Source of the DNA: Oceanobacter kriegii DSM 6294
GTDB taxonomy: Bacteria; Pseudomonadota; Gammaproteobacteria; Pseudomonadales; Oceanobacteraceae
DNA: 64,000 nucleotides
Assembly: GCF_000422845.1 (NCBI RefSeq)
Contig: NZ_AUGV01000003.1
Coordinates: forward strand, 62,001 to 126,000
Direction: 5' to 3'
In this document: positions 8,397-17,424 of the stretch, in pieces
How positions within the stretch are numbered: position 1 is the first letter of the stretch
How the letters are laid out: the number at the start of each line of letters is the position of its first letter
Program-made: the position numbers and the translations under genes
The notes under the pieces: model-generated
The model's input: only the letters and a program-made list of their open reading frames with translations
What the model was told of the DNA's origin: nothing
Databases searched by the model: none

Positions 8397-8569
8397 AAGC
8401 GGAACCTGCCGTTTTCGAATTATTGTTAGGACAGAATAGTATCACCGGAGGTTAGCAAACATCCGGTAGCGGGTCACCACTGGTCAGATTGGCACCCGAA
8501 TTGTCTTTTTTGTGGTTACTGCAATGAAAATCATCGATGCCCCACCGTGTGAAAGCAGGGCACCGATAC

Positions 8570-8589
8570 AAAACGGTCATTGAGACCGG
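8570..8589 (-). terminator. Weak terminator-like hairpin after the polyol dehydrogenase
   Basis: On the minus strand the arms CGGTC and GACCG with a five-base loop are followed by TTTTG. The stem is short, so readthrough into the AraC gene is likely. Nothing else clear was seen in the 206-base gap 8397-8602. Confidence 0.4.
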
Positions 8590-8602
8590 TTACAGAACGA
8601 GC

Positions 8603-9976
8603 TTAACCAAAAAACTGCTGGCAAACGGTCTGATAGCCACGGCGCACCGCGTCAATCAGGCTGCTGTCGCCAGCCAGTTCTTCAAACAGCAGGGCCTCCG
8701 AGCAGAACTGCGCCACCGGGTCATCGGCGTTCAGAATCCGCTCGAGGCTTTCCGGGTCCATCGCCTGATCCTGATATTCGTAGGCCACCAGCCCCTCGTC
8801 CCGATGTTGCAAAAACCGCAGGAACAGGGCGACAACCAGGGAGACGGCGTCCAGTGAACGACCGCCGCTCAGGCACTCGCGAATGGTGGGCAGGATAAAG
8901 CCCGGAATCTTCGAATAGCCGTCCATCGCCACGCGCTGGTTGGTGTCCTGAATATTCGGGTTGCTGAAGCGGTCCAGCACCACGTCGCGATAATCGTCCA
9001 GCTTCAGCGGACTTGGTGTCAGGCATGGAATGGCGCATTGAGTGGCGTAGTCGAACGCCAGTTGGCGCACGTCGTTATCCAGAGTGCCTTCGTGAATGTA
9101 ACGGTAACCTTTCAGGGTACCGGCCCAGGCAATGCAGCTGTGGGTGGCGTTCAACAGGCGGATTTTGGCTTCCTCGTACGGCATCACGTCGGACACCATT
9201 TCAGCGCCGACCTGCTCCCACGCTGGGCGGCCATTGATGAAGTGGTCTTCAATCACCCACTGAATAAAGGATTCCCCCATCAGCGCTGCGCCGTCCTGAC
9301 GTCCGGTGGCAGCTTGCACGCGCTCGGCCACATCGGCGGTTGGCCGTGGCGTAATGCGGTCCACCATGCTGTCCGGTGCGCAGGTGTTCTGTTCAACCCA
9401 TGCCGTCAGTTCGCGGTTACCCAGCTGTTGCAGGAACTGCGTGAAGCCGGTGTAAAAGCGTTTGCCGTTGGAGCGCAGGTTGTCGCAGTTTTGCAGCGTC
9501 ACCGCCCCAGCATCGGCCAGCCGACGTTCGTTCAGCAGGTGAGCCAGCGCGCCATAAATGGTGCAACGGCTGTTACCCGCCAGATCGTTGGCAATGTCGG
9601 CGACGCTGCTGTCGAGCTGGTCCTGACCGTCCAGGTAGTAGCCTGCTTCGGTTACGGTGAAGGAAATGATACGGGTGTTCGGGTCGGCTGCGACGGCAGC
9701 CAGTCCCGCCAGCTGTTGATCGTAGGCGACGACGTCGCGGATGGATTCAATCCACTGGTAATCGCGCTCACCTCGAGGGGTGACGGTTTCCAGCGTATAA
9801 CCGCCCTGCTGCTTGATGGCTTGCAGGGTCTCGGCCATGTCCGGGCGGATGTTGCCACCCACTATTTGCCAGCGGTCGTCGCCCTGTTCGATCAGGTGTT
9901 GCAGGTAGACGGCCTGATGAGCGCGATGAAACGAGCCAAGCCCCAGATGCAATTGGGTCAAACGTTGGGTTGTCAT
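8603..9976 (-). CDS. Long-chain polyol dehydrogenase, probably D-arabinitol 4-dehydrogenase
   Basis: A 457-residue member of the long-chain mannitol dehydrogenase family that oxidises a sugar alcohol with NAD. The nucleotide-binding start is LHLGLGSFHRAHQAVYL. The catalytic K-x4-N-x2-H motif appears as KIRLLNATH (about residue 275-283). The protein begins directly at the Rossmann strand and is about 35 residues shorter than the mannitol 2-dehydrogenases of pseudomonads, which matches the DalD (D-arabinitol 4-dehydrogenase) branch. The divergent xylulokinase fits a D-xylulose product. The start ATG overlaps the stop of the ABC ATPase gene (ATGA), so the two are translationally coupled. A mannitol or sorbitol substrate cannot be excluded. 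Confidence 0.85.
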   Translation of the reverse strand: MTTQRLTQLHLGLGSFHRAHQAVYLQHLIEQGDDRWQIVGGNIRPDMAETLQAIKQQGGYTLETVTPRGERDYQWIESIRDVVAYDQQLAGLAAVAADPNTRIISFTVTEAGYYLDGQDQLDSSVADIANDLAGNSRCTIYGALAHLLNERRLADAGAVTLQNCDNLRSNGKRFYTGFTQFLQQLGNRELTAWVEQNTCAPDSMVDRITPRPTADVAERVQAATGRQDGAALMGESFIQWVIEDHFINGRPAWEQVGAEMVSDVMPYEEAKIRLLNATHSCIAWAGTLKGYRYIHEGTLDNDVRQLAFDYATQCAIPCLTPSPLKLDDYRDVVLDRFSNPNIQDTNQRVAMDGYSKIPGFILPTIRECLSGGRSLDAVSLVVALFLRFLQHRDEGLVAYEYQDQAMDPESLERILNADDPVAQFCSEALLFEELAGDSSLIDAVRRGYQTVCQQFFG

Positions 9977-11001
9977 CAGCCTTCTCCACGCAGGGCGCTG
10001 CCGTCGGCGGCGAAGAAATGCAGGCGGCTGGCGTCGGCATCGACACCCACCATGTCACCGGCGCGCAGGTTCGGTCGCTCGTACAGGCGTACGATGATCT
10101 GCTGCTGGACGTTGCCGTTAACGTTGATGTGCACCAGGGTCTCGTTACCGAGGGATTCAACCATTTCAACGTCGCCGTTCAGTTCACCTTCGCCATGGGC
10201 CACCAGCGCCATATGCTCTGGCCGTACCCCGGTTTCAACGGCACCTTCATGTTGGCTGCGGAACAGCTGCGACGGCAGGATGTTCATCTGCGGCATGCCA
10301 ATAAACTGGGCCACAAACTTGTTGGCTGGAGTGTCGTACAGCTCCAGCGGCGTGCCCACTTGCTCAATGATGCCGCCTTGCAGCACCACCACGCGGTCGG
10401 CCAGTGTCATGGCTTCCACCTGATCGTGGGTGACGTAAATGGTGGTGGCACCCAGTTCGCGGTGCAGATGGGCAATTTCAACCCGGGTTTGACCACGCAG
10501 AGCCGCATCCAGATTCGACAACGGTTCGTCGAACAGGAATACCTTGGGCGAGCGCACAATCGCCCGACCAATCGCCACCCGCTGACGCTGGCCACCCGAC
10601 AGCTCTTTCGGGGTGCGCTTCAGGTATTGGGTCAGGTTCAGTTTTTCCGCCGCTTTCTCCACCTTGTCCTTGATTTCCGCCGGGCTGACCTTGGCCAGCT
10701 TGAGCGCAAACGACATGTTTTCTTCCACCGTCATGTGTGGATAAAGCGCGTAGCTCTGGAACACCATGGCGAGGTCGCGGTGAGCCGGTTCGGCGTGGGT
10801 AATATCACGGCCGTCCAGCATCAGCTGGCCACCATTGATGTCTTCGAGGCCAGCAATCATCCGCAGCAGGGTGGATTTACCACAACCGGATGGGCCAACG
10901 AACACAATGAATTCGCCCTTTTCAATGGCGAGGTCGATGCCTTTGATGGCGTAGAAATCGTCGTAGTATTTTTCGACGCCTTGAAGATCAAGATATGACA
11001 T
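9976..11001 (-). CDS. Polyol/sugar ABC transporter ATP-binding protein (UgpC/MalK/SmoK type)
   Basis: A 341-residue ATPase of a CUT1 carbohydrate importer. Walker A is GPSGCGKST (about residues 35-43), the Q-loop is VFQSYALYPHMTV, the signature is LSGGQRQRVAIGRAI, and Walker B is FLFDEPLSNLDA. The C-terminal 110 residues form the OB-fold (TOBE) domain used for regulation in MalK proteins. The start at 11001 follows TTGGAGTTACCC; an ATG at 11013 is also in frame but lacks this spacing. It lies between the permease gene and the dehydrogenase gene and energises the MalF/MalG-like pair upstream. Confidence 0.93.
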   Translation of the reverse strand: MSYLDLQGVEKYYDDFYAIKGIDLAIEKGEFIVFVGPSGCGKSTLLRMIAGLEDINGGQLMLDGRDITHAEPAHRDLAMVFQSYALYPHMTVEENMSFALKLAKVSPAEIKDKVEKAAEKLNLTQYLKRTPKELSGGQRQRVAIGRAIVRSPKVFLFDEPLSNLDAALRGQTRVEIAHLHRELGATTIYVTHDQVEAMTLADRVVVLQGGIIEQVGTPLELYDTPANKFVAQFIGMPQMNILPSQLFRSQHEGAVETGVRPEHMALVAHGEGELNGDVEMVESLGNETLVHINVNGNVQQQIIVRLYERPNLRAGDMVGVDADASRLHFFAADGSALRGEG

Positions 11002-11047
11002 GGGTAACTCCAATAATTCTTCTTATTCGCGCTTGATTCGCAGCGTG

Positions 11048-11881
11048 TTATTTCACGGCGCCGAAGGTCAGGCCTTGCACCAGCTGTTTCTGCGAGAACC
11101 AGCCGAACACCACAATCGGCGCAATTGCCAGTACCGATACCGCCGACAATTTGGCCCAGAACAAGCCTTCAGGGCTGGAATAGGACGCCACCAGCGTCGC
11201 CAACGTACCGGCGTTGGCCGAGGTCAGGTTCAGTGACCAGAAGGCTTCATTCCACGACAGCACCAGACACAGCAGGCCGGTGGAGGCCAGCCCGCCCATG
11301 CTCAGTGGCAGCAGCACATGGCGGAATTCCTGCGCCACGGTGGCACCGTCCATGCGAGCGGCTTCGAGAATCTCGTGAGGAATGTCCTTGAAGTAGCTGT
11401 ACAGCATCCACACCATGATCGGCAGATTGCTGAGGGTGAAAATAATGATCAGCGAGAACTTGGTATCCAGCAGGCCGGTGTTCTGGCAAAGAATGTAGAT
11501 CGGCACCAGTGCGCCCACCGCCGGCATCATTTTGGTCGACAGCATCCACATCAGTACGTCTTTGGTGTGTTTGGTCGGGTTAAACGCCATGGCGTAGGCA
11601 GCCGGTGTTGCAACCGCCAGTCCCAGCAGGGTCGACAGCACGCTGGTGACCACCGAGTTCCAGGCGTAATGCAGGTAGTCGCTGCGCTCCTGTACTTCGG
11701 TGAAGTTCTCTAACGTAGGTTCGAATAACCACATCGACGGCACAGCAATGGCTTGCAGCTCGGTCTTGAACGAGGTCACCAGCAGGAACAGCAGCGGGAA
11801 AAAGATCACCAGTGCCACCAGCCAGGCAGACAACGAGCGGAGAATGTAGGTCGGCGTCCAGACGGACTTCTTGTTGCTCAT
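11048..11881 (-). CDS. Polyol/sugar ABC transporter permease (MalG type)
   Basis: A 277-residue inner-membrane permease with six predicted helices. It has the cytoplasmic EAA loop for ATPase contact (EILEAARMDGATVAQEFRHVLLPLS, about residues 175-199). The first helix is LVALVIFFPLLFLLVTSF. It starts one base after the stop of the other permease gene and is preceded by GGAG. With the MalF-like subunit it forms the heterodimeric channel of the CUT1 importer. Homology to SmoG/MtlG-type polyol permeases is inferred from context. Confidence 0.92.
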   Translation of the reverse strand: MSNKKSVWTPTYILRSLSAWLVALVIFFPLLFLLVTSFKTELQAIAVPSMWLFEPTLENFTEVQERSDYLHYAWNSVVTSVLSTLLGLAVATPAAYAMAFNPTKHTKDVLMWMLSTKMMPAVGALVPIYILCQNTGLLDTKFSLIIIFTLSNLPIMVWMLYSYFKDIPHEILEAARMDGATVAQEFRHVLLPLSMGGLASTGLLCLVLSWNEAFWSLNLTSANAGTLATLVASYSSPEGLFWAKLSAVSVLAIAPIVVFGWFSQKQLVQGLTFGAVK

Positions 11882-11882
11882 G

Positions 11883-12761
11883 TTAGTTCTCCAGATTCTT
11901 GCCGATCATACGGATCAGGAAAATCGCCACGATGTTGGCCAGAATAATGGCGAACAGGGCACCCGCAGACGCGACACCGACGTCGAAATTCAACAGCGCC
12001 TCGGTGAAGATCAGGAAGGCGAAGTTGGTGCTTTCGGTACCGGGGCCACCGGCCGTGGTGGTGTAGATTTCAGCAAAAATACTCAGCAGGAAGATCACTT
12101 CGATCATGATCACCACCGAGATGGAACGAGCCAGGTGCGGCACGTACAGGTAACGGAATTGCTGCAGGAAATTGGCGCCGTCCATACGCGCAGCTTCCAG
12201 CTGTTCGCGGTCCATCGACTGCAACGAGGTAATAAAAATCAGGCAGGCAAACGGCAACCACTGCCAACTCACCATGATGATCACCGAGAACAGTGGCAGA
12301 TCGGTGAGCCAGTCGACCGGCTCAGCACCAAAGAAGGTCCACACCTGCGCCAGGAAGCCGTAAATCGGGTTCATCATCATGTGTTTCCACAACAGCGCAT
12401 TCACCGTTGGCATCACAAAAAATGGCGAAATCAGCAGGATGCGCACCAGCCCCCGGCCCGGGAACGGGTCGTTAATCAGTAGGGCTATCGCCAGCCCCAG
12501 TCCCACCGTGATCACCACGGTACTGCCCAGCAACAGCAGGGTGTTCCACACCGCATCGCCAAACGCCGGGTTGGAAATAAAGAATTCGTAGTTGGACAAC
12601 CCGGCCCATCCTTCCAGGAACGGGTTCATCAGGTTGTAGTAAATCAGCGAGAAGTAGATGGTCATGCCCAGCGGCACCAGCATCCACAGCAACAGCGATA
12701 TAACCGCCGGAGACATTAGCAATCGGGAGGTGGTCCGATTACCGCGAGCTTGTGATGACAT
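11883..12761 (-). CDS. Polyol/sugar ABC transporter permease (MalF type)
   Basis: A 292-residue inner-membrane permease with six predicted helices. It has the EAA loop (REQLEAARMDGANFLQQFRYL, about residues 190-210) and a first helix SPAVISLLLWMLVPLGMTIYF. The start at 12761 (MSSQARGNRTTSR) gives the usual family length. An upstream in-frame start at 12872 would add a 37-residue stretch that does not look like a permease N-terminus. It lies between the binding-protein gene and the second permease gene. A stem-loop at 13003-13031 separates it from the binding-protein gene. Confidence 0.9.
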   Translation of the reverse strand: MSSQARGNRTTSRLLMSPAVISLLLWMLVPLGMTIYFSLIYYNLMNPFLEGWAGLSNYEFFISNPAFGDAVWNTLLLLGSTVVITVGLGLAIALLINDPFPGRGLVRILLISPFFVMPTVNALLWKHMMMNPIYGFLAQVWTFFGAEPVDWLTDLPLFSVIIMVSWQWLPFACLIFITSLQSMDREQLEAARMDGANFLQQFRYLYVPHLARSISVVIMIEVIFLLSIFAEIYTTTAGGPGTESTNFAFLIFTEALLNFDVGVASAGALFAIILANIVAIFLIRMIGKNLEN

Positions 12762-13002
12762 AACGTCTAACACCCTTTCAAACGGCCAAGCGATACCCTT
12801 CCGTGTTGTTCTGGTGCAGAACCACAGAGAAGACTCTCTCAGCAGGGAACATGGAGGCTTTCTCCGCAGCAAACAGGGAGCCTCTCTCGTTATGGAATAG
12901 CTGGATTCCTGAATTGAAAAACCCGGCTTGATTCCGCTTCAGAGCCAATCCGGCTTGCTCCCTGAACCTGCAGAGAACAAACCGGATCAGGCCAATCTGA
13001 TA

Positions 13003-13031
13003 TCCCGGCCAGCAACGGAGAGCTGGCGGGA
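13003..13031 (-). other. mRNA-stabilising type stem-loop after the binding-protein gene
   Basis: TCCCG-G-CCAGC and GCTGG-C-GGGA pair around an eight-base loop, 20 bases beyond the binding-protein stop. No T-run follows. Hairpins at this position are known in ABC operons to raise binding-protein message over permease message. The rest of 12762-13002 holds no gene; it contains scattered AATCCGG/CCGGATC-type short repeats. Confidence 0.55.
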
Positions 13032-13051
13032 TCGCACCGATTCGTTATGAA

Positions 13052-14359
13052 TCAGTAGTAACGTGCCTTGCGCATTTCGCGGTCGGCCGCCATTTGACCG
13101 GCTTTGAGGGCGTCCTTGACGCTGCGCTTGCCAGCCAGTGCCGCACTGATCTGCTGACCCACGGCAATACCAATGGCCTGGAATTCAGGAATGGCGGCAA
13201 ACTGAACGCCGGTATACGGCACAGGTTCCAGCGTGCTGTCTTCCGGGTCGGCACTGTCCAGCGCTTGCAGTTCAGCCGAGGCAAAGCGAGCGGCCTTCAT
13301 GAAGTTCTGGTTTTCGTAGGTGGAGAAACGGGTGCCGGTTGGTACACGGGCCCAGCCTGCTTCTTCACCCACCAGCTCAACGTATTCCTTGGAGGTGGCC
13401 CACTCAATAAAGCGGGTGGCTTCGTCGCTGTGGGTGGTGGATGCAGGTACAGCCAGTGCCCATGCCCACAACCAGTTGGCGCCTTTTGGCGTGACCTTGG
13501 TGGGTGCCTGCGCAAACGCAACCTTGTCGGCTACCTTGGACTGGGATGGGTCGGAGACAAACGAGGCGGCGATGGTGGCGTCAATCCACATGCCACATTT
13601 GCCTTCGTTGTAGAGCGCCAGAATTTCGTTGAAGCTGTTGGCAGAGGAGCCAGGCGGACCGTACTTGTTCATCAGGTCGACATAGAAGCTGATGGCGTCG
13701 TTCCACGGCTTGGTGTCAATTTGTGGCTTCCAGTCCATATCAAACCAGCGGCCGCCGTAGGTGTTCACCAGCGTCGACAGGAACGCCATGTTGTCGCCCC
13801 AGCCCGGCTTGCCACGCAGACAGATGCCGTACACACCTTCGTCCTTGTTATGAATAGCCGCCGCCACTTTGGCAACGTGATCCCAGGTTGGCTTGGTTGG
13901 CATGCTCATGCCGGCCTTCTCAACCAGGTCCTTGCGGTACATCAGCATCGAGCTTTCGCCATAGAACGGCGCAGCCACCAGCTTGCCATCGGTAGACAGG
14001 CCACTGCGAATCGCAGGCAGCAGGTCGTCGACGTCATAGGAAGCATCAAAATCCAGCTCTTTCAGCCAGCCACGTTCGCCCCAGATAGGCGCTTCGTACA
14101 TACCAATGGTCATCACATCGAACTGACCGCCCTTGGTGGCGATGTCGGTGGTTACGCGCTGACGCAGCACGCCTTCTTCCAGCGTGACCCATTTGACCTT
14201 GATGTCGGGATTGGCTTTTTCGAAATGCGGGGTGAGTTTTTGCATCTCGATCATATGGCCGTTGTTAACGGTGGCGATCACCAGCTCCGTGGCGGCCTGA
14301 ACTGCAGAGGACATAGCCAGCATACCGCCCAATACGGCAGCGCCTAACTTGAATTGCAT
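13052..14359 (-). CDS. Polyol/sugar ABC transporter periplasmic binding protein
   Basis: A 435-residue family 1 extracellular solute-binding protein. The signal peptide covers about residues 1-22 (GAAVLGGMLAMSSAVQAATE, cleavage after AQA or similar). The mature part has the bilobed fold with FDVMTIGMYEAPIWGERGWL and a Trp/aromatic-rich cleft (WDHVAKVAAAIHN, NTYGGRWFDMDWKPQ). This protein type is typical of polyol importers such as SmoE/MtlE. It is first in the minus-strand series, with TAGGAGTCCACT before the ATG, and diverges from xylulokinase across a 371-base region. Confidence 0.92.
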   Translation of the reverse strand: MQFKLGAAVLGGMLAMSSAVQAATELVIATVNNGHMIEMQKLTPHFEKANPDIKVKWVTLEEGVLRQRVTTDIATKGGQFDVMTIGMYEAPIWGERGWLKELDFDASYDVDDLLPAIRSGLSTDGKLVAAPFYGESSMLMYRKDLVEKAGMSMPTKPTWDHVAKVAAAIHNKDEGVYGICLRGKPGWGDNMAFLSTLVNTYGGRWFDMDWKPQIDTKPWNDAISFYVDLMNKYGPPGSSANSFNEILALYNEGKCGMWIDATIAASFVSDPSQSKVADKVAFAQAPTKVTPKGANWLWAWALAVPASTTHSDEATRFIEWATSKEYVELVGEEAGWARVPTGTRFSTYENQNFMKAARFASAELQALDSADPEDSTLEPVPYTGVQFAAIPEFQAIGIAVGQQISAALAGKRSVKDALKAGQMAADREMRKARYY

Positions 14360-14730
14360 AGTGGACTCCTAACGAGTTTTTATTCTTATCAAGTCTAGAA
14401 GAGATCATCTCGTTCAAGACCTGATCAGGCTAACATCTTTTAATTCGGGCGCTGGTACGTCTCCAGCAACATCTTGTACTTTTATGCATCCATTTCTCAT
14501 TTACCTCCATATACGTGCATGAAAGTGTTAGAACAGGAACGCAGCGTTCAAAGCGTGATCAACCCCGGTCAACAGCAACCGCGACGCAGCCTTTACTGAT
14601 TAAAACAACAACAGCCACAACAAACGATAAACGGCCCGTATATCAACCAAATGACGGCTTTGGCTGGACCGCCTGACCGGCAGTCTTGCATTCACAGGCC
14701 GCTGCGGTGCCGCACAGCGCAGGAATTCTT
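14360..14730. promoter_or_regulatory. Divergent promoter region of the polyol operon and xylulokinase
   Basis: A 371-base gene-free gap between two divergent catabolic genes, and the natural place for AraC-type sites and promoters. It contains two TGCAT copies in an AT-rich part (about 14483 and 14517) and a TTTTAATT tract near 14436. I could not identify a convincing pair of AraC half-sites or sigma-70 boxes by eye. Confidence 0.4.
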
Positions 14731-16212
14731 ATGTATCTGGGACTCGACCTTGGCACCTCTGGCCTGAAAGCTCTGATCATCGATGCACAGCAGCACATCA
14801 TTGGCTCCGCCCACGCCGCCCTTAACGCCCAACGGCCCCACCCCGGCTGGTCGGAACAGCACCCTGCCGACTGGATCAGCGCCTGCGAGCAGGTATTCGA
14901 CCAACTGCAAGCAAGTTATCCACAGGCATTGGCGCAGGTGCGCGGCATCTCGCTATCCGGCCAAATGCACGGTGCTACTTTGCTGGATAACTCCGGCACG
15001 CCGCTGCGGCCTTGTATTTTGTGGAACGACACCCGCAGCCATGTTGAAGCCGCCGAGCTGGATGCCATGGCGGGCGTGCGCGAACTGTCAGGCAATATCG
15101 TCTTCCCGGGCTTTACCGCGCCCAAGTTGATGTGGGTAGCCCGCCACGAGCCAGATATTTTCAACAAGGTCAGCAAAGTATTGCTGCCGAAGGATTACCT
15201 GCGTTACTGGCTCACCGGCGATTACGTATCGGAAATGTCTGACGCGGCGGGCACCGCCTGGCTGGACGTCGCCAACCGCTGCTGGTCGGATACTCTACTG
15301 AACGCTTCCGGCATGCGCCGTGAACAGATGCCGGAACTGGTTGAAGGCTCACAAGCCAGTGGGGAAATAAGAACCGAACTGGCCCAGCGTTGGGGCATCG
15401 GCAAGGCACAAGCCCAATACGTGGTTGTGGGTGGCGGAGCGGGCGATAACGCCGCTTCAGCCTGCGGTATGGGCGTGGTGCAACCCGGTGAAGCCTTTCT
15501 GTCGTTGGGTACCTCCGGCGTGCTGTTTGCCGCCAACGAGTGCTTTAAACCCAATCCTGAAAGCGCCGTGCACGCCTTCTGCCACGCCATTCCCAACAGC
15601 TGGCACCAGATGGGCGTGATACTGTCTGCCACCGACGCCTTGAACTGGTATGCAGGCATTGCCGGTAAAAGCGCCGCTGAGCTCGACGCCCAGCTGCAAG
15701 CCGCCCAGGGCAGCCAACCAACACATCCGGCGGACGTTACCTTCTTGCCGTATCTGGCCGGCGAACGTACCCCGCACAACGACGCTCGTATTCGCGGCAG
15801 CTTCTTAGGCCTGAGCCACAACAGCGACCAGAACCAGTTAACACAGGCGGTGCTGGAAGGCGTTGCCTACGCCATGCGCGACAACCTCGAAGCCCTGCGT
15901 CAGGCGGGCACCGAACTACAGCGTATTAAAGTGGTGGGAGGCGGCTCGCGTTCACACTACTGGCTTAACGTGATTGCCAACGTACTGAACCTGCCGGTGG
16001 ATATCCCCGCCGACGGCGACTTCGGCGGCGCGTTTGGTGCTGCCCGACTGGCGCTACTGGCTGCCGACGGCGGTGACCCGTTTGAGGTATGCGCTGCACC
16101 CGCGGTACAACACACCATCGAGCCAAATCATTCACTGGCTGCCCATTATGAAGACGGCTACCAGCGCTACCGCAGCGCCTACCCACTGATCAAACAGCTT
16201 GGAGAGATTTGA
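14731..16212 (+). CDS. xylB: Xylulokinase
   Basis: A 493-residue FGGY-family kinase that phosphorylates D-xylulose to D-xylulose-5-phosphate. The N-terminal phosphate loop is MYLGLDLGTSGLKALIID. SGQMHGATLLD (about residues 76-86) is typical of xylulokinase rather than glycerol kinase, and GGGAGDNAASACGMG carries the catalytic Asp region. The C-terminal signature is VVGGGSRSHYWLNVIANVL. The start at 14731 is chosen because AGGAATTCTT precedes it; 45 in-frame bases upstream have no such site. It is divergent from the polyol importer and would use the D-xylulose made by the dehydrogenase at 8603-9976. Confidence 0.94.
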   Translation: MYLGLDLGTSGLKALIIDAQQHIIGSAHAALNAQRPHPGWSEQHPADWISACEQVFDQLQASYPQALAQVRGISLSGQMHGATLLDNSGTPLRPCILWNDTRSHVEAAELDAMAGVRELSGNIVFPGFTAPKLMWVARHEPDIFNKVSKVLLPKDYLRYWLTGDYVSEMSDAAGTAWLDVANRCWSDTLLNASGMRREQMPELVEGSQASGEIRTELAQRWGIGKAQAQYVVVGGGAGDNAASACGMGVVQPGEAFLSLGTSGVLFAANECFKPNPESAVHAFCHAIPNSWHQMGVILSATDALNWYAGIAGKSAAELDAQLQAAQGSQPTHPADVTFLPYLAGERTPHNDARIRGSFLGLSHNSDQNQLTQAVLEGVAYAMRDNLEALRQAGTELQRIKVVGGGSRSHYWLNVIANVLNLPVDIPADGDFGGAFGAARLALLAADGGDPFEVCAAPAVQHTIEPNHSLAAHYEDGYQRYRSAYPLIKQLGEI

Positions 16213-16214
16213 GA

Positions 16215-16312
16215 TCTGGCGTCTGGCGTCTGGCGTCTGGCGTCTGGCGTCTGGCGTCTGGGGTCTGGGGTCTGGGGTCTGGGGTCTGGGGTCTGGGGTC
16301 TGGGGTCTGGCC
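16215..16312. repeat. Heptanucleotide tandem repeat, 14 units
   Basis: Fourteen 7-base units begin three bases after the xylulokinase stop. There are six TCTGGCG, then seven TCTGGGG, then one TCTGGCC. The switch of variant in mid-array is clean. No reading frame is kept across it because it lies outside genes. Similar intergenic heptamer arrays are known in pseudomonads and relatives, where copy number varies between strains. Confidence 0.95.
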
Positions 16313-16317
16313 AATAG

Positions 16318-16370
16318 TGTGGGAGAGAGCTTGCTCTCGATAAACCATCGGCAGCAAGCTGCCTCCCACA
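16318..16370. repeat. REP-like palindrome
   Basis: TGTGGGAG and CTCCCACA form the ends, with inner arms AGCTTGCT and AGCAAGCT. This is the layout of Pseudomonas REP units (GTGGGAGCGGGCTTGCTCGC type). It directly follows the heptamer array. With the heptamers it fills the 310-base gap before the acetate transporter gene; no gene was seen there. Confidence 0.75.
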
Positions 16371-16522
16371 GCAGAGGCGTTAGACTAATGGATTATTTAC
16401 TTCCACAACCTTTCTTTTCTGAAAAGCGCCATTACAATCCGCGGCCTCTTACAGCGCGTTGACGTCGCGCCTTCGCGTCGTCCGCCATTCAACTTCCGTC
16501 ATTTCTCTGCAAGGTAGTATTA

Positions 16523-17119
16523 ATGAGCACAAAACTGGCCAACCCGGCGCCACTGGGACTGTTGGGCTTCGGTATGACCACGGTTCTGCTGAACATCCAT
16601 AACGCTGGTTTCTTCCCACTGGACTCCATGATTCTGGCGATGGGGATTTTCTACGGTGGCCTGGGCCAGATTCTGGTCGGCATGATGTGCTTCAAGCGCG
16701 GCGATACCTTCGGCACCACCGCATTCACCTCCTACGGCCTGTTCTGGCTGACGCTGGTCGGCCTGATTGTGATGCCAAAAATGGGGCTGGCCGCCAGCCC
16801 GGCAGCCTTCATGGGTTGGTATCTGGCACTGTGGGGCCTGTTTACCGGCTTTATGTTCATTGGCTCCTTGTGCTACCCACTGGCCAAACAAGTGGTGTTT
16901 GGCTCGCTGACCATCCTGTTCGCGCTGCTGTCGATCCAGCATTTCACCGGCAGCGAACTGCTGGGCCGCATTGCTGGCTTCGAAGGCATCTTCTGTGGCC
17001 TGAGCGCCATCTACTTCGGTGTAGCCCAGGTGCTGAATGCCGAATACGGCCGTGAAATTCTGCCCATCGGCAGCAAGAAAGCCGCGCCAGCCGCATCGAC
17101 CGCCGCCGTCGCTGCCTGA
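16523..17119 (+). CDS. satP: Acetate uptake transporter, SatP/YaaH (AceTr) family
   Basis: A 198-residue inner-membrane protein with six predicted helices. The family signature [14 protein letters not shown] is at residues 7-20, and the helix-1 [19 protein letters not shown] region is also typical. Family members import acetate and succinate with protons. The C-terminal tail is short and Ala-rich. The gene stands alone: a repeat region lies upstream and an intrinsic terminator follows at 17146. AAGGTAGTATTA precedes the ATG. Placement beside sugar genes may mean recapture of overflow acetate, which is inference. Confidence 0.93.
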   Translation: MSTKLANPAPLGLLGFGMTTVLLNIHNAGFFPLDSMILAMGIFYGGLGQILVGMMCFKRGDTFGTTAFTSYGLFWLTLVGLIVMPKMGLAASPAAFMGWYLALWGLFTGFMFIGSLCYPLAKQVVFGSLTILFALLSIQHFTGSELLGRIAGFEGIFCGLSAIYFGVAQVLNAEYGREILPIGSKKAAPAASTAAVAA

Positions 17120-17145
17120 TAGGCACAGGCAACACCAAGCGTTCA

Positions 17146-17177
17146 CAAAGCCAGCCTTGCGCTGGCTTTGTTGTTTC
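17146..17177 (+). terminator. Intrinsic terminator of satP
   Basis: CAAAGCCAGC and GCTGGCTTTG form a ten-base-pair stem with loop CTTGC, followed by TTGTTT. The following space to 17424 is the upstream region of the response regulator; a stretch near 17275-17300 (TTGAAACAATTGCAAGACTG) contains the palindrome-like TTGAAACAATT but no sure promoter. Confidence 0.85.
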
Positions 17178-17424
17178 TGGACGACGGATCGATCCACGCC
17201 CCTATCTACTCCAGCAATTCCCGCGCCCTTCCTCACTTCTGCCGACACTTTTCAGGCCAAGCCCAGCGCTTTGTAACACTTGAAACAATTGCAAGACTGA
17301 GCTGTGCTAAAACTGCTGTCACAATAACAGGGTGACGCACACCCGACGTCAGCAGCCGAAGCTGCCCGCTGGTAACAGCGAGCCGACCACCCCAAAACAC
17401 ACGCTCAACCGAACGGCACACACA

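Noticed and set aside
16215-16312. Possible CRISPR or minisatellite inside a gene
   Set aside because: The units are 7 bases with no spacers and lie outside any gene, so it is a simple tandem repeat.
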